Shown here: piece after piece, positions 49,919 to 59,092 of the stretch
Layout of the letters: the number at the start of each line of letters is the position of its first letter
Position numbering within the stretch: the first letter of the stretch is position 1
Assembly (NCBI GenBank): GCA_049890215.1
Contig: JBMHBX010000064.1
Location: 33,886-97,885, forward strand
Reading direction: 5' to 3'
DNA length: 64,000 bases
Source of the DNA: UBA685 sp049890215
GTDB lineage: Bacteria > Pseudomonadota > Alphaproteobacteria > Puniceispirillales > Puniceispirillaceae
Notes under the pieces: generated by a model
Told to the model about the DNA's origin: nothing
Seen by the model: the letters and a program-made list of their open reading frames with translations, nothing else
Databases searched by the model: none
Made by a program: the position numbers and the translations under genes

Positions 49919-52366
49919 ATGAGTGAACAAGTAGAAAATTCTGGCCTGCCGTCACAGGCGCGTGTGGTCATCATTGGCGGTGGTGTGGTTGGCGTCTCGT
50001 CATTATATCATCTGGCACTTGCCGGTTGGACAGATGTGGTGTTGCTTGAAAAAAATGAGCTAACGTCCGGTTCAACATGGCACGCGGCAGGTAACTGTCC
50101 GAATTTCTCAGCCAATTGGGCTGTCATGAATATGCAAAATTATGGCACAAATTTATATCGCGAACTGGCTGATCGTGTGAATTACCCGATGAATTACCAT
50201 GTTTCAGGCTCTGTGCGTCTGGCCCATTCTCATAACCGCATGATGGAATTTGAACATGTGCGTGATATGGGGCTGACACGCGGCATTGATATGAAGATGA
50301 TGAATTTGGATGAGTTAAAAGAGGTATATCCTTTTGTTGAGACTCATGATCTTGAAGGGGCGCTTTATGACCCGACTGATGGTGATATTGATCCTGCGCA
50401 ATTAACACAAGCGCTTGCTAAAGGGGCGCGTGATTTAGGTGCCACAATTGTGCGTTTTTGCCCTGTGAGCGCGGTGCGCCGTGAAGGCACTGAATGGGTG
50501 ATTACATCTGATAAAGGCGAAATCCGCTGTGATTATGTGGTAAATGCCGCTGGTTATCGTGCAGGTGAAGTCGCACGTATGTTCGGGCGCGAATTGCCAA
50601 TTGTGTCAATGTCTCACCAATATCTTTTGACTGAAAATACCAAAGAGCTTGAAGAGCATTCAGCAAAAATTGGCGGCAAACTCCCTATTTTGCGTGATGT
50701 GGATTCAAGCTATTATCTTCGTCAGGAAAAATTTGGTTTCAATTTGGGACCATATGAAAATAACTGCCGCGCCCATTGGATTGACCCATCTGACCCAATG
50801 CCGGCAGATTTTTCATTCCAGTTATGGCCTGATGATCTTGACCGGATTTCATGGCATATCGAAGATGCGATGGCGCGTGTGCCATTATTGGCCGAAGCTG
50901 GCATGAGCAATGTGATTAATGGTCCTATCCCTTATGCACCAGATGGCCATCCTCTGATCGGCCCGATGCCAGGTGTGCCCGGCGCGTTTGAAGCTTGTGT
51001 CTTTACCTTTGGGATCGCACAAGGCGGCGGCGCAGGCAAGGTTCTGGCTGAATGGATTACTGAAGGGGCAACTGAATGGGATATGTGGTCATGTGATCCA
51101 CGCCGCTTTACAGCCCATGCTGATGAGCCTTATGCCATTGCCAAAGGTATGGAAGTTTATGGTCATGAATATGCCATGCATTTCCCGCAGCATGAATGGC
51201 CGGCAGGGCGTGATAAAAAATTATCACCAACGCATGAGACACTCAAAAAGCAGGGCGCTGTCATGGGGGCCTATAATGGGTGGGAGCGTGCCAATTATTT
51301 TGCCAAAGAAGGTGATGATACCTCTCATGAGGCAACACAAACATGGTCAAGAAAAGGGCCATGGGAGGCGCGGATTCAAGAAGAAGTTGAAGCAGTGCGT
51401 GACCATGTTGGTGTTCTCGATCTGGCAGGCTTTTCGCGTTATAATCTGTCAGGTGAAGGTGCCGCTGACTGGCTTGTAAAACAAATCACAGGCAAATTGC
51501 CGGCACCTGGTCGCATGGGTCTTGGCTATTATTGTGATGAAAAAGGCCGTATTGTCACAGAGACATCTATTATGCGTCATAGTGACGATCATTTCACTTT
51601 GATCACGGCCGCTGTGGCACAATGGCATGATTTTGACTGGCTGTCTGCCAATCTGCCATCCAATCTTAGCCTTACCGATCATACAGATGACTTTTCGACC
51701 CTGATTGTCTCAGGGCCAAAATCACGTGAGCTGATGGCCGGTATTTGTGATGGTGATCTGGAGGCGGCATGGCTGTCTCATATGCCATGTCAGGTGGCAG
51801 GCAAGCAGGCAGCGATTGCGCGTGTCAGCTTTGCAGGTGAGCTTGGCTGGGAAGTGCATACGCCGTCTGAACAGGCAAGTGAGATCTATGATGCCATTAT
51901 CGCAGCAGGCGCAAAGCCATTTGGCATGTATGCGCTAAATTCAATGCGTATCGAAAAAGGCTATCGTGCATGGAAGCAGGATCTGTCCACTGATTACAAC
52001 GCAGTGCAGGCAGGTCTGTCGCGCTTTATCGATTTTGATAAAGGTGATTTTATGGGCCGTGAAGCGTTATTGGCAGAATCTGAGAATGGATCTGAGAAGG
52101 TCTTTACGATCCTGACTTTGGCAGACACAGATTATGATGCACCTTATATGTCACCTGTACGTGTGGGTGAGGATATTATCGGTGAGATCACAAGCTGTGC
52201 CATGGGGTACCGGTCCGGCCAAATCGTAGCGCTTGCTATGGTGAAGCCTGAATTTGCCACAAAGGGCCAGGAGGTCACAGTCGGCATATTTGGTCAGCGT
52301 ATCGCAGCACAGGTTCATGGCCAGTCTGCGATTTGGGATCCAAAAAATGAAAGGGTCAGAGCATGA
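49919..52366 (+). CDS. FAD-dependent dehydrogenase with GcvT domain (dimethylglycine/sarcosine dehydrogenase type), copy 1
   Basis: The 815-residue protein has an N-terminal DAO domain (RVVIIGGGVVGVSSLYHLAL; SGSTWHAAGN with His55 at the covalent FAD position) and a middle FAO_M-type segment. From about residue 430 a GcvT-like folate-binding half begins, with RVSFAGELGWEVHTPSEQ and NSMRIEKGYRAWKQDLSTDY. Enzymes of this build demethylate N-methylated glycines and pass formaldehyde to tetrahydrofolate. The exact substrate is not settled. A ribosome site AGGGAGAG precedes the ATG. The stop overlaps the next paralogue in ATGA. Confidence 0.88.
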   Translation: MSEQVENSGLPSQARVVIIGGGVVGVSSLYHLALAGWTDVVLLEKNELTSGSTWHAAGNCPNFSANWAVMNMQNYGTNLYRELADRVNYPMNYHVSGSVRLAHSHNRMMEFEHVRDMGLTRGIDMKMMNLDELKEVYPFVETHDLEGALYDPTDGDIDPAQLTQALAKGARDLGATIVRFCPVSAVRREGTEWVITSDKGEIRCDYVVNAAGYRAGEVARMFGRELPIVSMSHQYLLTENTKELEEHSAKIGGKLPILRDVDSSYYLRQEKFGFNLGPYENNCRAHWIDPSDPMPADFSFQLWPDDLDRISWHIEDAMARVPLLAEAGMSNVINGPIPYAPDGHPLIGPMPGVPGAFEACVFTFGIAQGGGAGKVLAEWITEGATEWDMWSCDPRRFTAHADEPYAIAKGMEVYGHEYAMHFPQHEWPAGRDKKLSPTHETLKKQGAVMGAYNGWERANYFAKEGDDTSHEATQTWSRKGPWEARIQEEVEAVRDHVGVLDLAGFSRYNLSGEGAADWLVKQITGKLPAPGRMGLGYYCDEKGRIVTETSIMRHSDDHFTLITAAVAQWHDFDWLSANLPSNLSLTDHTDDFSTLIVSGPKSRELMAGICDGDLEAAWLSHMPCQVAGKQAAIARVSFAGELGWEVHTPSEQASEIYDAIIAAGAKPFGMYALNSMRIEKGYRAWKQDLSTDYNAVQAGLSRFIDFDKGDFMGREALLAESENGSEKVFTILTLADTDYDAPYMSPVRVGEDIIGEITSCAMGYRSGQIVALAMVKPEFATKGQEVTVGIFGQRIAAQVHGQSAIWDPKNERVRA

Positions 52367-54825
52367 GCGCGAATGAGTTGAAATCACTTCCTAAATCAGC
52401 ACGCGTTGTGATTATTGGTGGCGGGGTCTCAGGATGTTCTGTGGCCTATCACCTCACAAAGCTTGGGTGGCAGGATGTTGTGCTTTTGGAAAGACAGCAG
52501 CTGACCTCAGGGACAACATGGCATGCCGCTGGTCTGATTGGCCAGTTACGGTCTTCGAAAAATGCGACAAGGCTCGCTAAATATTCAGCTGATCTTTATA
52601 TGAATCTTGAGGCTGAAACGGGCGTTGCAACAGGCATGCGTGCCACAGGGTCTCTGACAGTCGCTCTGTCTGATGAGCGTATGGAAGAGATCACAAGACA
52701 GGCTGAAATGGCCTCTGTCTTTGATGTGGAGGCAAAGCCTATCTCGCCGGAAGAAGCAAAGGAGTTTTATCCTTATCTGAATATCGGGGATGTGAAGGGC
52801 GCTGTCTATCTGCCGGCAGATGGCCAGTCTGACCCTGCCAATGTGGCAATGGCACTGGCCAAAGGCGCCAGAATGCGCGGCGCCCAGATCGTTGAAGGTG
52901 TCAAGGTTGATGATGTCATTATTGAAGATGACAAGGTGACCGGCGTCTCATGGAGCAGAGGTGATGAGACAGGGCATATTGCATGCGATCTTATCGTCAA
53001 TTGCGGCGGTATGTGGGCACGTGATCTGGCTGCTAAATCAGGCGTGAGCCTGCCATTGCAGGCATGTGAGCATTTTTATATTGTCACAGAACAAATCCCT
53101 GAGATGCAACGCCTGCCTGTACTGCGTGTACCAGAAGAATGTGCTTATTATAAAGAAGATGCCGGCAAGATCCTGCTTGGCGCCTTTGAGCCAAAGGCAA
53201 AGCCATGGGCGGTTGATGGTATTCCGGAAGATTTCTGTTTTGACCAGTTGCCAGAGGATTTTGATCACTTTGAGCCTATCCTGGCAGCGGCTGTTGAACG
53301 AATGCCTGTTTTGGAAACAGCTGGTATTCATACATTCTTTAACGGGCCGGAAAGCTTTACCCCTGATGATAAACATTATTTAGGGCAGGCCCCTGGTGTT
53401 GAAGGTTATTGGGTGGCAGCAGGTTATAATTCAATCGGGATTGTCTCATCAGGCGGGGCTGGTATGGCTTTGGCTGAATGGATGGATAAAGGTCAGCCGC
53501 CTTATGATTTGTGGGAATATGATGTGCGCCGTGTGCAGCCGTTCCAACGCAATAAGGCCTATTTGAAAGAGCGTGTTTCTGAGACGCTTGGCCTTCTTTA
53601 TGCTGATCATTTCCCTTATCGCCAATATGCGACTTCGCGCGGTGTGCGCCGATCACCTTTGCATTCTCAATTGCTGGCCCAAGGGGCGGTGATGAGTGAG
53701 ACTGCCGGATGGGAACGCCCCGGATGGTTTGCCAATGACGGGCAGGAGCGTGAATATCGCTATAGCTGGGGCCCGCAAAACTGGTTTGACAATGCCAGAG
53801 CAGAACATATGGCCGTGCGTGAGAATGTGGCTGTGATGGATCTGTCATCCTTTGGCAAAGTCAAAGTGATGGGCAAAGATGCTTTGCGCTTTTTGAACCG
53901 CGTTTGTGCAAATCAGATTGATGTGGCTGTTGGCACGCTTGTCTATTCACAGATGCTAAATGAGGCTGGGGGGATCGAATGTGATCTGACTGTTGCGCGT
54001 CTGGCACAAGATGAGTTTATGGCAACATTGCCGGCCGCCACCGTGCAGCGTGATCTTGACTGGCTGCGCCGTCATGTTGAGGCAGATGAGCATGTCGCTA
54101 TCATTGATATGACAGCGGCAGAGGCCGTGATTGCTGTGATGGGGCCAAAGTCTCGTGATTTGCTTCAGGCGGCCTGTCGTCATGATTTCTCAAATGAGGC
54201 CTTCGCCTTTGGCGGTGTTCAGGAAGTTGAGGTTGGCATGGGGCTTGCCCGTGCGCACCGTGTCTCTTATGTGGGTGAGCTTGGCTGGGAGCTTTATTGC
54301 TCGTCAGATCAGGCAGGTCATATTTATGAGCATATCTGCGCTGTTGGTAAATCCTTTGATTTGAAGCCTATTGGCATGCATGTGGTTGATGCGTGCCGTA
54401 TCGAAAAAGGCTTTCGTCATTTTGGACATGATATATCTGAAGAAGATCATATTGTGGATGCCGGCCTTGCCTTTGCGGTGCCAAAGGATAAGACAGGCTT
54501 TATCGGCGAGGAGGCGGTCAGGCAAAGACGCGGGACAGGACCGCAAAACCGCCTGATCCAATTCCTGGCGCAAGATCCTAAGATTATGTTCTATCATAAT
54601 GAGCCAATTTACCGCGATGGTGAGCAGGTCGGCTATCTGACCTCCGGCAATTATGGCCATTATCTGGGCGGGTCAGTTGGTATGGGCTATATCCCTTGTG
54701 CAGGTGAAAAACCGGCAGATATTCTGGCCTCTAAATTTGAGATTCTGGTCAATGGCACAATGGCTGAAGTCACTGCCAGTATCAAACCACTTTATGATGC
54801 CTCTCATTCAGCCATGAAAGCATAA
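52363..54825 (+). CDS. FAD-dependent dehydrogenase with GcvT domain, copy 2
   Basis: The 820-residue paralogue of the previous gene keeps RVVIIGGGVSGCSVAYHLTK, SGTTWHAAGL (His54), and in the GcvT half RVSYVGELGWELYCSSDQ and DACRIEKGFRHFGHDIS. Residues after the FAD motif differ from copy 1 (LIGQLRSSKNATRLAKY versus NCPNFSANWAVMNMQNYG), so the two probably act on different methylated amines. The start is in the ATGA overlap with copy 1. A strong terminator follows. Confidence 0.88.
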   Translation: MSANELKSLPKSARVVIIGGGVSGCSVAYHLTKLGWQDVVLLERQQLTSGTTWHAAGLIGQLRSSKNATRLAKYSADLYMNLEAETGVATGMRATGSLTVALSDERMEEITRQAEMASVFDVEAKPISPEEAKEFYPYLNIGDVKGAVYLPADGQSDPANVAMALAKGARMRGAQIVEGVKVDDVIIEDDKVTGVSWSRGDETGHIACDLIVNCGGMWARDLAAKSGVSLPLQACEHFYIVTEQIPEMQRLPVLRVPEECAYYKEDAGKILLGAFEPKAKPWAVDGIPEDFCFDQLPEDFDHFEPILAAAVERMPVLETAGIHTFFNGPESFTPDDKHYLGQAPGVEGYWVAAGYNSIGIVSSGGAGMALAEWMDKGQPPYDLWEYDVRRVQPFQRNKAYLKERVSETLGLLYADHFPYRQYATSRGVRRSPLHSQLLAQGAVMSETAGWERPGWFANDGQEREYRYSWGPQNWFDNARAEHMAVRENVAVMDLSSFGKVKVMGKDALRFLNRVCANQIDVAVGTLVYSQMLNEAGGIECDLTVARLAQDEFMATLPAATVQRDLDWLRRHVEADEHVAIIDMTAAEAVIAVMGPKSRDLLQAACRHDFSNEAFAFGGVQEVEVGMGLARAHRVSYVGELGWELYCSSDQAGHIYEHICAVGKSFDLKPIGMHVVDACRIEKGFRHFGHDISEEDHIVDAGLAFAVPKDKTGFIGEEAVRQRRGTGPQNRLIQFLAQDPKIMFYHNEPIYRDGEQVGYLTSGNYGHYLGGSVGMGYIPCAGEKPADILASKFEILVNGTMAEVTASIKPLYDASHSAMKA

Positions 54826-54845
54826 GTGCGTTTCATAAAGTGAAT

Positions 54846-54881
54846 AAAGGCCGCCTCCCCCCGATAAAGGCGGCCTTTTTT
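54846..54881 (+). terminator. Rho-independent terminator after the tandem dehydrogenases
   Basis: AAAGGCCGCCT (54846-54856) pairs perfectly with AGGCGGCCTTT (54868-54878), with an 11-base loop and a T run ending at 54881. It closes the XRE-dehydrogenase transcription unit just ahead of the tRNA promoter. Confidence 0.9.
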
Positions 54882-54888
54882 GATCTGT

Positions 54889-54916
54889 TTGAAAAACCAT
54901 CAAATCAGCTTATAAT
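54889..54916 (+). promoter_or_regulatory. Promoter of the tRNA-Arg gene
   Basis: TTGAAA at 54889-54894 and a perfect TATAAT at 54911-54916 are 16 bases apart. The tRNA begins 12 bases after the -10 box. Confidence 0.65.
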
Positions 54917-54927
54917 CTGACATAAGC

Positions 54928-55002
54928 GGTCCCGTAGTTAAACGGATATAACGGGGGATTCCTAATCCCCAATTAGAGGTTCGATTCCTCTCGGGATCGC
55001 CA
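54928..55002 (+). tRNA. tRNA-Arg (anticodon CCT)
   Basis: The cloverleaf folds fully. The acceptor GGTCCCG pairs with CGGGATC (one G-T pair) and the D stem is GTTA/TAAC. The anticodon stem GGGGA/TCCCC has loop TTCCTAA, giving anticodon CCT for AGG codons. The T stem AGAGG/CCTCT has loop TTCGATT, the discriminator is G, and CCA is encoded at 55000-55002. No integrase or duplicated tRNA end lies beside it. Confidence 0.95.
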
Positions 55003-55018
55003 GTTTTGAAAGGCTTTT

Positions 55019-55273
55019 ATGCAGCACCTTCTCAATCATATTAAAGAGCCGATTATTTGCGCCGCTTGTTTTGATGTGTTCTCTCAAGGCCTCACTGATG
55101 CGGCGTCTTTGCGTGATTATATGCGCATTGATGTTGGCTTTACCCAAACAGGCCTTCAGATCTGGTGCCAACGTCATGAGGCCAATATCTGTGTGATTGA
55201 TTTTGACGGCTTTCAGCCCGAAGCTGATTTCAGATCTCTCATAAGACGAGAGGATGACGGCCAAAACAAATGA
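55019..55273 (+). CDS. Small conserved-looking protein of unknown function
   Basis: The 84-residue soluble protein has no signal peptide. It contains CAACFDVFSQGLTDAASLRD and GLQIWCQRHEANICVIDFDG, with three cysteines and two histidines that could bind a metal. I believe similar small proteins occur in other proteobacteria but cannot name the family. AAAGG lies seven bases before the ATG. It begins 16 bases after the tRNA and ends 66 bases before the first GS-like gene, so it may share their transcript. An antisense ORF over the same DNA was judged a shadow. Confidence 0.7.
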   Translation: MQHLLNHIKEPIICAACFDVFSQGLTDAASLRDYMRIDVGFTQTGLQIWCQRHEANICVIDFDGFQPEADFRSLIRREDDGQNK

Positions 55274-55339
55274 TTTATACTTGCCTTTTACCTGCCTTCG
55301 TTTGAGGATGGGACAGGCAAGCAGGATAAGGCTGAGACA

Positions 55340-56683
55340 ATGGCGCATAATGCCCTGAAAGAGTGGTTTGATAACAACCGCGATATCACCCAGTTAGTAG
55401 TGGGTATCTTTGATTATAATGGTGTGTTGCGGGGCAAACGCATGCCCATCGGCAAATTACAGTCTCTGATGGAAAATGGGTTCAAAATGCCGCTTTCCAT
55501 CATCCAGACAGATATATGGGGACGGGATATTGAGGGCAGCTCCTTATTATTTGAGACAGGTGATGCAGACGGGCATATCAGCCTGATTGACAGGACGCCT
55601 CTTCGCCTGTCATGGATGGCAGAGCCAACCGCGCTTTTGACAGGCTGTTTTGTCGGCGGGGATGAGGCGCCACATGATTTGTGCCCGCGTGGCAGGCTTG
55701 CCATGTTGCAGAGGCATTTCAGCAGTATGGGCAGGCGCCTTTATGCCGGGGTGGAGATGGAATTTCATCTGCTATCTGAGGCAGGGCCCATGCCAGCAGA
55801 ATCTCTGTCAACAGGTCAAATATCACCATCTGGTGATACTTTATCAGCGCATCAGCTTGATGATTATGACGCCTTATTCACTGCTATAAATCAGCTATGT
55901 GAGTCACAAGGCATTGAGATTGATACCATCACTTCAGAATTAGGGCGCGGCCAGTATGAAATCACCTTTGCGCCAAAAGATGATATGGTCACACTGGCAG
56001 ATGACATTCTGATTTTTAAGTATCTTGTCAAAGGGCTGGCGAAATCCTATGGCATAAGGGCAAGCTTTATGGCAAAGCCAATCGCAGGAGAGGCAGGTAA
56101 CGGGTTGCATGTGCATGCAAGCATGCTTCATCAGCACCGGCAGAATCTGTTTCATGATGAAGAAGAAGACGGCCCGTTATTATTACAACAAGCTGTGGCA
56201 GGCATATTACAGGTGATGAAAGAATCCAGCCTTGTGCTTGCGCCTCATATGAATTCTTATCGCCGGCTTGTGCCGTCATCTCATGCGCCAACCAAGATTT
56301 GTTGGGGCAAAGATAACCGGTCTGCATCTGTGCGCATACCTGCTTCGAGCCCAAAGATGAGACGGCTTGAATATCGAAGCGCAGGCGCTGATTGTCAGCC
56401 TTATCTGTTGTTATCAGTGCTAAGCTATGCGATTGCCATCGGTATTGAGGCAGCCTTAACGCCGCCAGAGCCAGTGGTTGGCAATGCTTATGATCATGAT
56501 TATGACTCCCTGCCAGTTGAAATGGCGGAGGCAATCTCATTATTTGAAGATAGTGTTGCTATGCGCGCAGCATTGGGTGAGGCGCTTCACAAAACATATA
56601 TTGCAACCAAGAAACAAGAATGGACGCGATTTGCTGAGCATGTTTCACGCTTTGAATATGACAGCCTGTCACATAATTTATAA
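55340..56683 (+). CDS. Glutamine synthetase family ligase (PuuA-like), copy 1
   Basis: The 447-residue enzyme has the GS beta-grasp N-terminal region (LVVGIFDYNGVLRGKRMPIG) and the catalytic domain with YAGVEMEFHLL, GNGLHVHASM and SSHAPTKICWGKDNRSASVR. Proteins of this group gamma-glutamylate amines such as putrescine, spermidine, ethanolamine or methylamine instead of ammonia. The agmatinase, oxidase and aminotransferase genes next door favour a polyamine. It shares little detail with the second GS-like gene at 60463, so the two probably use different amines. Confidence 0.87.
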   Translation: MAHNALKEWFDNNRDITQLVVGIFDYNGVLRGKRMPIGKLQSLMENGFKMPLSIIQTDIWGRDIEGSSLLFETGDADGHISLIDRTPLRLSWMAEPTALLTGCFVGGDEAPHDLCPRGRLAMLQRHFSSMGRRLYAGVEMEFHLLSEAGPMPAESLSTGQISPSGDTLSAHQLDDYDALFTAINQLCESQGIEIDTITSELGRGQYEITFAPKDDMVTLADDILIFKYLVKGLAKSYGIRASFMAKPIAGEAGNGLHVHASMLHQHRQNLFHDEEEDGPLLLQQAVAGILQVMKESSLVLAPHMNSYRRLVPSSHAPTKICWGKDNRSASVRIPASSPKMRRLEYRSAGADCQPYLLLSVLSYAIAIGIEAALTPPEPVVGNAYDHDYDSLPVEMAEAISLFEDSVAMRAALGEALHKTYIATKKQEWTRFAEHVSRFEYDSLSHNL

Positions 56684-56689
56684 GAGAGT

Positions 56690-57661
56690 ATGATGAGCAA
56701 GGATAAAAAACACGGGCTTGGCCCTGAAATGGGTGATCAGGCATGGCGGCAAGATAACGCAAGGGCGCATTTTTTTGAGCCAACTTATTCAGGTGCATTA
56801 TCGTTTTTGCGGCGCCCCTATAGCCGTTCATTTGACGGGGTAGATGTGGCTGTGACAGGTGTGCCTTATGACGGGGCTGTGACTTATCGGCCGGGCTGCC
56901 GGCTTGGGCCGCGCGCCATCAGAGCGGCGTCTGTGCAATTAGCAGAGCTTGATGCCTTTCCGTTTGGCTTTGCCTTATCAGATTATCTGGCTGTGGTTGA
57001 TGCAGGTGATGTTGTCTTGAATCCGCATGATCCAAATACGATTTTTGATGCTATTTACCACCATGCCAAACAGATCATCGAAACAGATACCAAGATGCTT
57101 AGTTTTGGCGGTGATCATTTTATCGCTTATCCTCTGTTAAAGGCGCATGCTGAGGCTTATGGACCTGTTGCCTTGCTGCAGTTTGATGCGCATTGTGATA
57201 CATGGGACAGCTTTGGGCCGCTTGACCATGGCACGATGTTTTATGAAGCTGTCAAAGACGGGCTTATTGATGTTGCGCATTCTGTGCAGGTGGGCCTTAG
57301 GACGCATAATGACCGTGATGTTGGTATGCAAGTTATCTCTGCCCCGCAAGTCCATAAACAGGGCGTTGAGGCAGTCTCACAAATGATAGCTGATCGCATA
57401 GGTGATAAGCCTTGTTATGTCAGCTTTGATATAGATGTTCTTGACCCTGCCTTTGCGCCCGGGACGGGTACACCTGTGGCAGGCGGGCTTGCAACATGGC
57501 AGGCGCTTGAGCTTGTGCGCTCTTTGGGCGGGAACAATCTGATTGGGATGGATGTGGTCGAAGTCTCACCACCTTTTGATCATAGTGAGATCACAGCCAT
57601 TGCCGCAGCCACTGTCGCGCATGACTGGCTTGGGGTTCTGGCAACGCAGAAAAAAGCCTAG
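56690..57661 (+). CDS. speB: Agmatinase/arginase family ureohydrolase
   Basis: The 323-residue binuclear manganese enzyme has the metal-binding motifs LSFGGDHFIAYPLL, LLQFDAHCDTWDSF and CYVSFDIDVLDPAFAPGTGT. Members hydrolyse agmatine, guanidinobutyrate or related guanidino compounds to an amine plus urea. Beside putrescine genes, agmatine to putrescine is the simplest reading. It starts 6 bases after the GS-like gene (two adjacent ATGs at 56690 and 56693) and overlaps the convergent oxidase gene by 4 bases. Confidence 0.87.
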   Translation: MMSKDKKHGLGPEMGDQAWRQDNARAHFFEPTYSGALSFLRRPYSRSFDGVDVAVTGVPYDGAVTYRPGCRLGPRAIRAASVQLAELDAFPFGFALSDYLAVVDAGDVVLNPHDPNTIFDAIYHHAKQIIETDTKMLSFGGDHFIAYPLLKAHAEAYGPVALLQFDAHCDTWDSFGPLDHGTMFYEAVKDGLIDVAHSVQVGLRTHNDRDVGMQVISAPQVHKQGVEAVSQMIADRIGDKPCYVSFDIDVLDPAFAPGTGTPVAGGLATWQALELVRSLGGNNLIGMDVVEVSPPFDHSEITAIAAATVAHDWLGVLATQKKA

Positions 57662-58941
57662 AGTTTAAGCCTGTCTCGTAATTTGTAATAGGCCATGCCA
57701 AGTGCCAGAACAGGCGTGCGAAGCGGCCCGCCCGGAAACGGCATATGACCAATCTTTGATAAGGTCTCAAATGGTTTATGATCCCCCATGATGTTTTGGG
57801 CCAGAATTTTACCTGCCATGCCAGATAACGCAACGCCATGACCAGAGAAGCCTTGCACAAAATCACATGTTGGTGACAGGCTACCAAATTGCGGAATGCG
57901 GCTGACGGTGATACCAATGCGCCCTGACCAGATATGAGAGATGGCGGTGCTGGCAAGTTCAGGAAAGACAGATAGCATGCGCTTTTGTAAATCACGGCCC
58001 ACTATGGCCGGATTATCAGGGATCATATAGCTTGCCCTGCCGCCAAATATCAGGCGGTTTTGAGCATCAAGGCGATAATAATTCAAGGCAGCATTGCTGT
58101 CTGCGACCGCGTCTCGTTCCGGAAACAGGGTATGAGCAAGATTATCTGATAAAGGGGCGGTCGCCAAAACAGATGAGGTGACTGTGGCAAGGGTGCGCCG
58201 CATGGCTTTGGGCATAGCGCCTTGCAGATAGGCATTGCCGCATATCAGTAAATGACGCCCGCGAAAGAGATGTCCGTCTGCGGTGGTGCAGGTGGTAGCG
58301 ATGGGATCAATCTGAGTGATAAGAGTGTTCTGAAACATATCAGCACCAGCGCTGGCTGCGGCCCTTGCAAGCCCGTGAAGATATTTCAAAGGTTGAATAT
58401 GGCCTGCCCCTTTATCGTAAAGTGCGCTTTTATAGGCAGAGGTGCCAACATGGGTGCGCACGCAGTCTTCATCAGGCAGGAAGGTCAGATCATCAAGGCC
58501 GCGCTTTGCATAGGTCTCTTGCATATCTAGCAATTCAGCCTCATGGCGCTTGTGATAGGCAGCATGGACATAACCCATTTGAAGATCACAATCTATCTCA
58601 TAGCGTTGCATGCGTTCACGCGCCAGTCTGACCGTTGCCATGCCGATATCAAAGGCCATATCCGCTTCTTCGCGGGACAGATATTTTTCAATGTGATGAA
58701 AGCTGGATGGCCAGTCAGGCAGAACGTGGCCGCCATTGCGACCAGAGCCGCCATTGCCAATGCCAAAGGCCTCTATCAGCGCCACATCAAGACCAGCGTC
58801 GGCCAGTTCCAGAGCCGCTGAGACACCAGTAAAGCCGCCGCCCATTATCAATATATCATAGAGATGGCCCGGGCCGCCTTTGGGCGCAAATTCAAGGTCA
58901 GGCAGGTCATCCTGATAGGCTGAAGGAGGCGATTTTTGCAT
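57658..58941 (-). CDS. puuB: FAD-dependent oxidoreductase, gamma-glutamylputrescine oxidase-like
   Basis: The 427-residue DAO-family flavoenzyme has the dinucleotide motif YDILIMGGGFTGVSAALELA, IEAFGIGNGGSGRNGGHVLP and the C-terminal DFVQGFSGHGVALSGMAGKI. These features and the length match PuuB/OrdL, which oxidises gamma-glutamylputrescine to its aldehyde. The ORF runs on to 59082, but ATG 58941 has AGGA six bases upstream and the usual family length. It is divergent from the aminotransferase gene. The symbol reflects similarity and context. Confidence 0.83.
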   Translation of the reverse strand: MQKSPPSAYQDDLPDLEFAPKGGPGHLYDILIMGGGFTGVSAALELADAGLDVALIEAFGIGNGGSGRNGGHVLPDWPSSFHHIEKYLSREEADMAFDIGMATVRLARERMQRYEIDCDLQMGYVHAAYHKRHEAELLDMQETYAKRGLDDLTFLPDEDCVRTHVGTSAYKSALYDKGAGHIQPLKYLHGLARAAASAGADMFQNTLITQIDPIATTCTTADGHLFRGRHLLICGNAYLQGAMPKAMRRTLATVTSSVLATAPLSDNLAHTLFPERDAVADSNAALNYYRLDAQNRLIFGGRASYMIPDNPAIVGRDLQKRMLSVFPELASTAISHIWSGRIGITVSRIPQFGSLSPTCDFVQGFSGHGVALSGMAGKILAQNIMGDHKPFETLSKIGHMPFPGGPLRTPVLALGMAYYKLRDRLKL

Positions 58942-59092
58942 TATTTTCCTGTGTGGGAGCGCCTGTGTGGTAAAGCGATTGAAAAAACGATTTATTGTTC
59001 GTATCGTAATATGAGTGATGTTGTGGATCAATGGGCAATCAGTGATCAACAATGGTAGCGGTTTATCAAAAAGCAGGTGCAAGGTCTTTATT

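Noticed and set aside
54928..55002. The tRNA gene as an integration site for a mobile element.
   Set aside because: No integrase, repeated tRNA 3' end or compositional shift was seen downstream.
54962..55348. A 128-codon leftward ORF covering the tRNA 3' half and the small gene.
   Set aside because: It runs through the tRNA, has no ribosome site or recognisable motif, and the opposite frame at 55019-55273 reads as a better protein.
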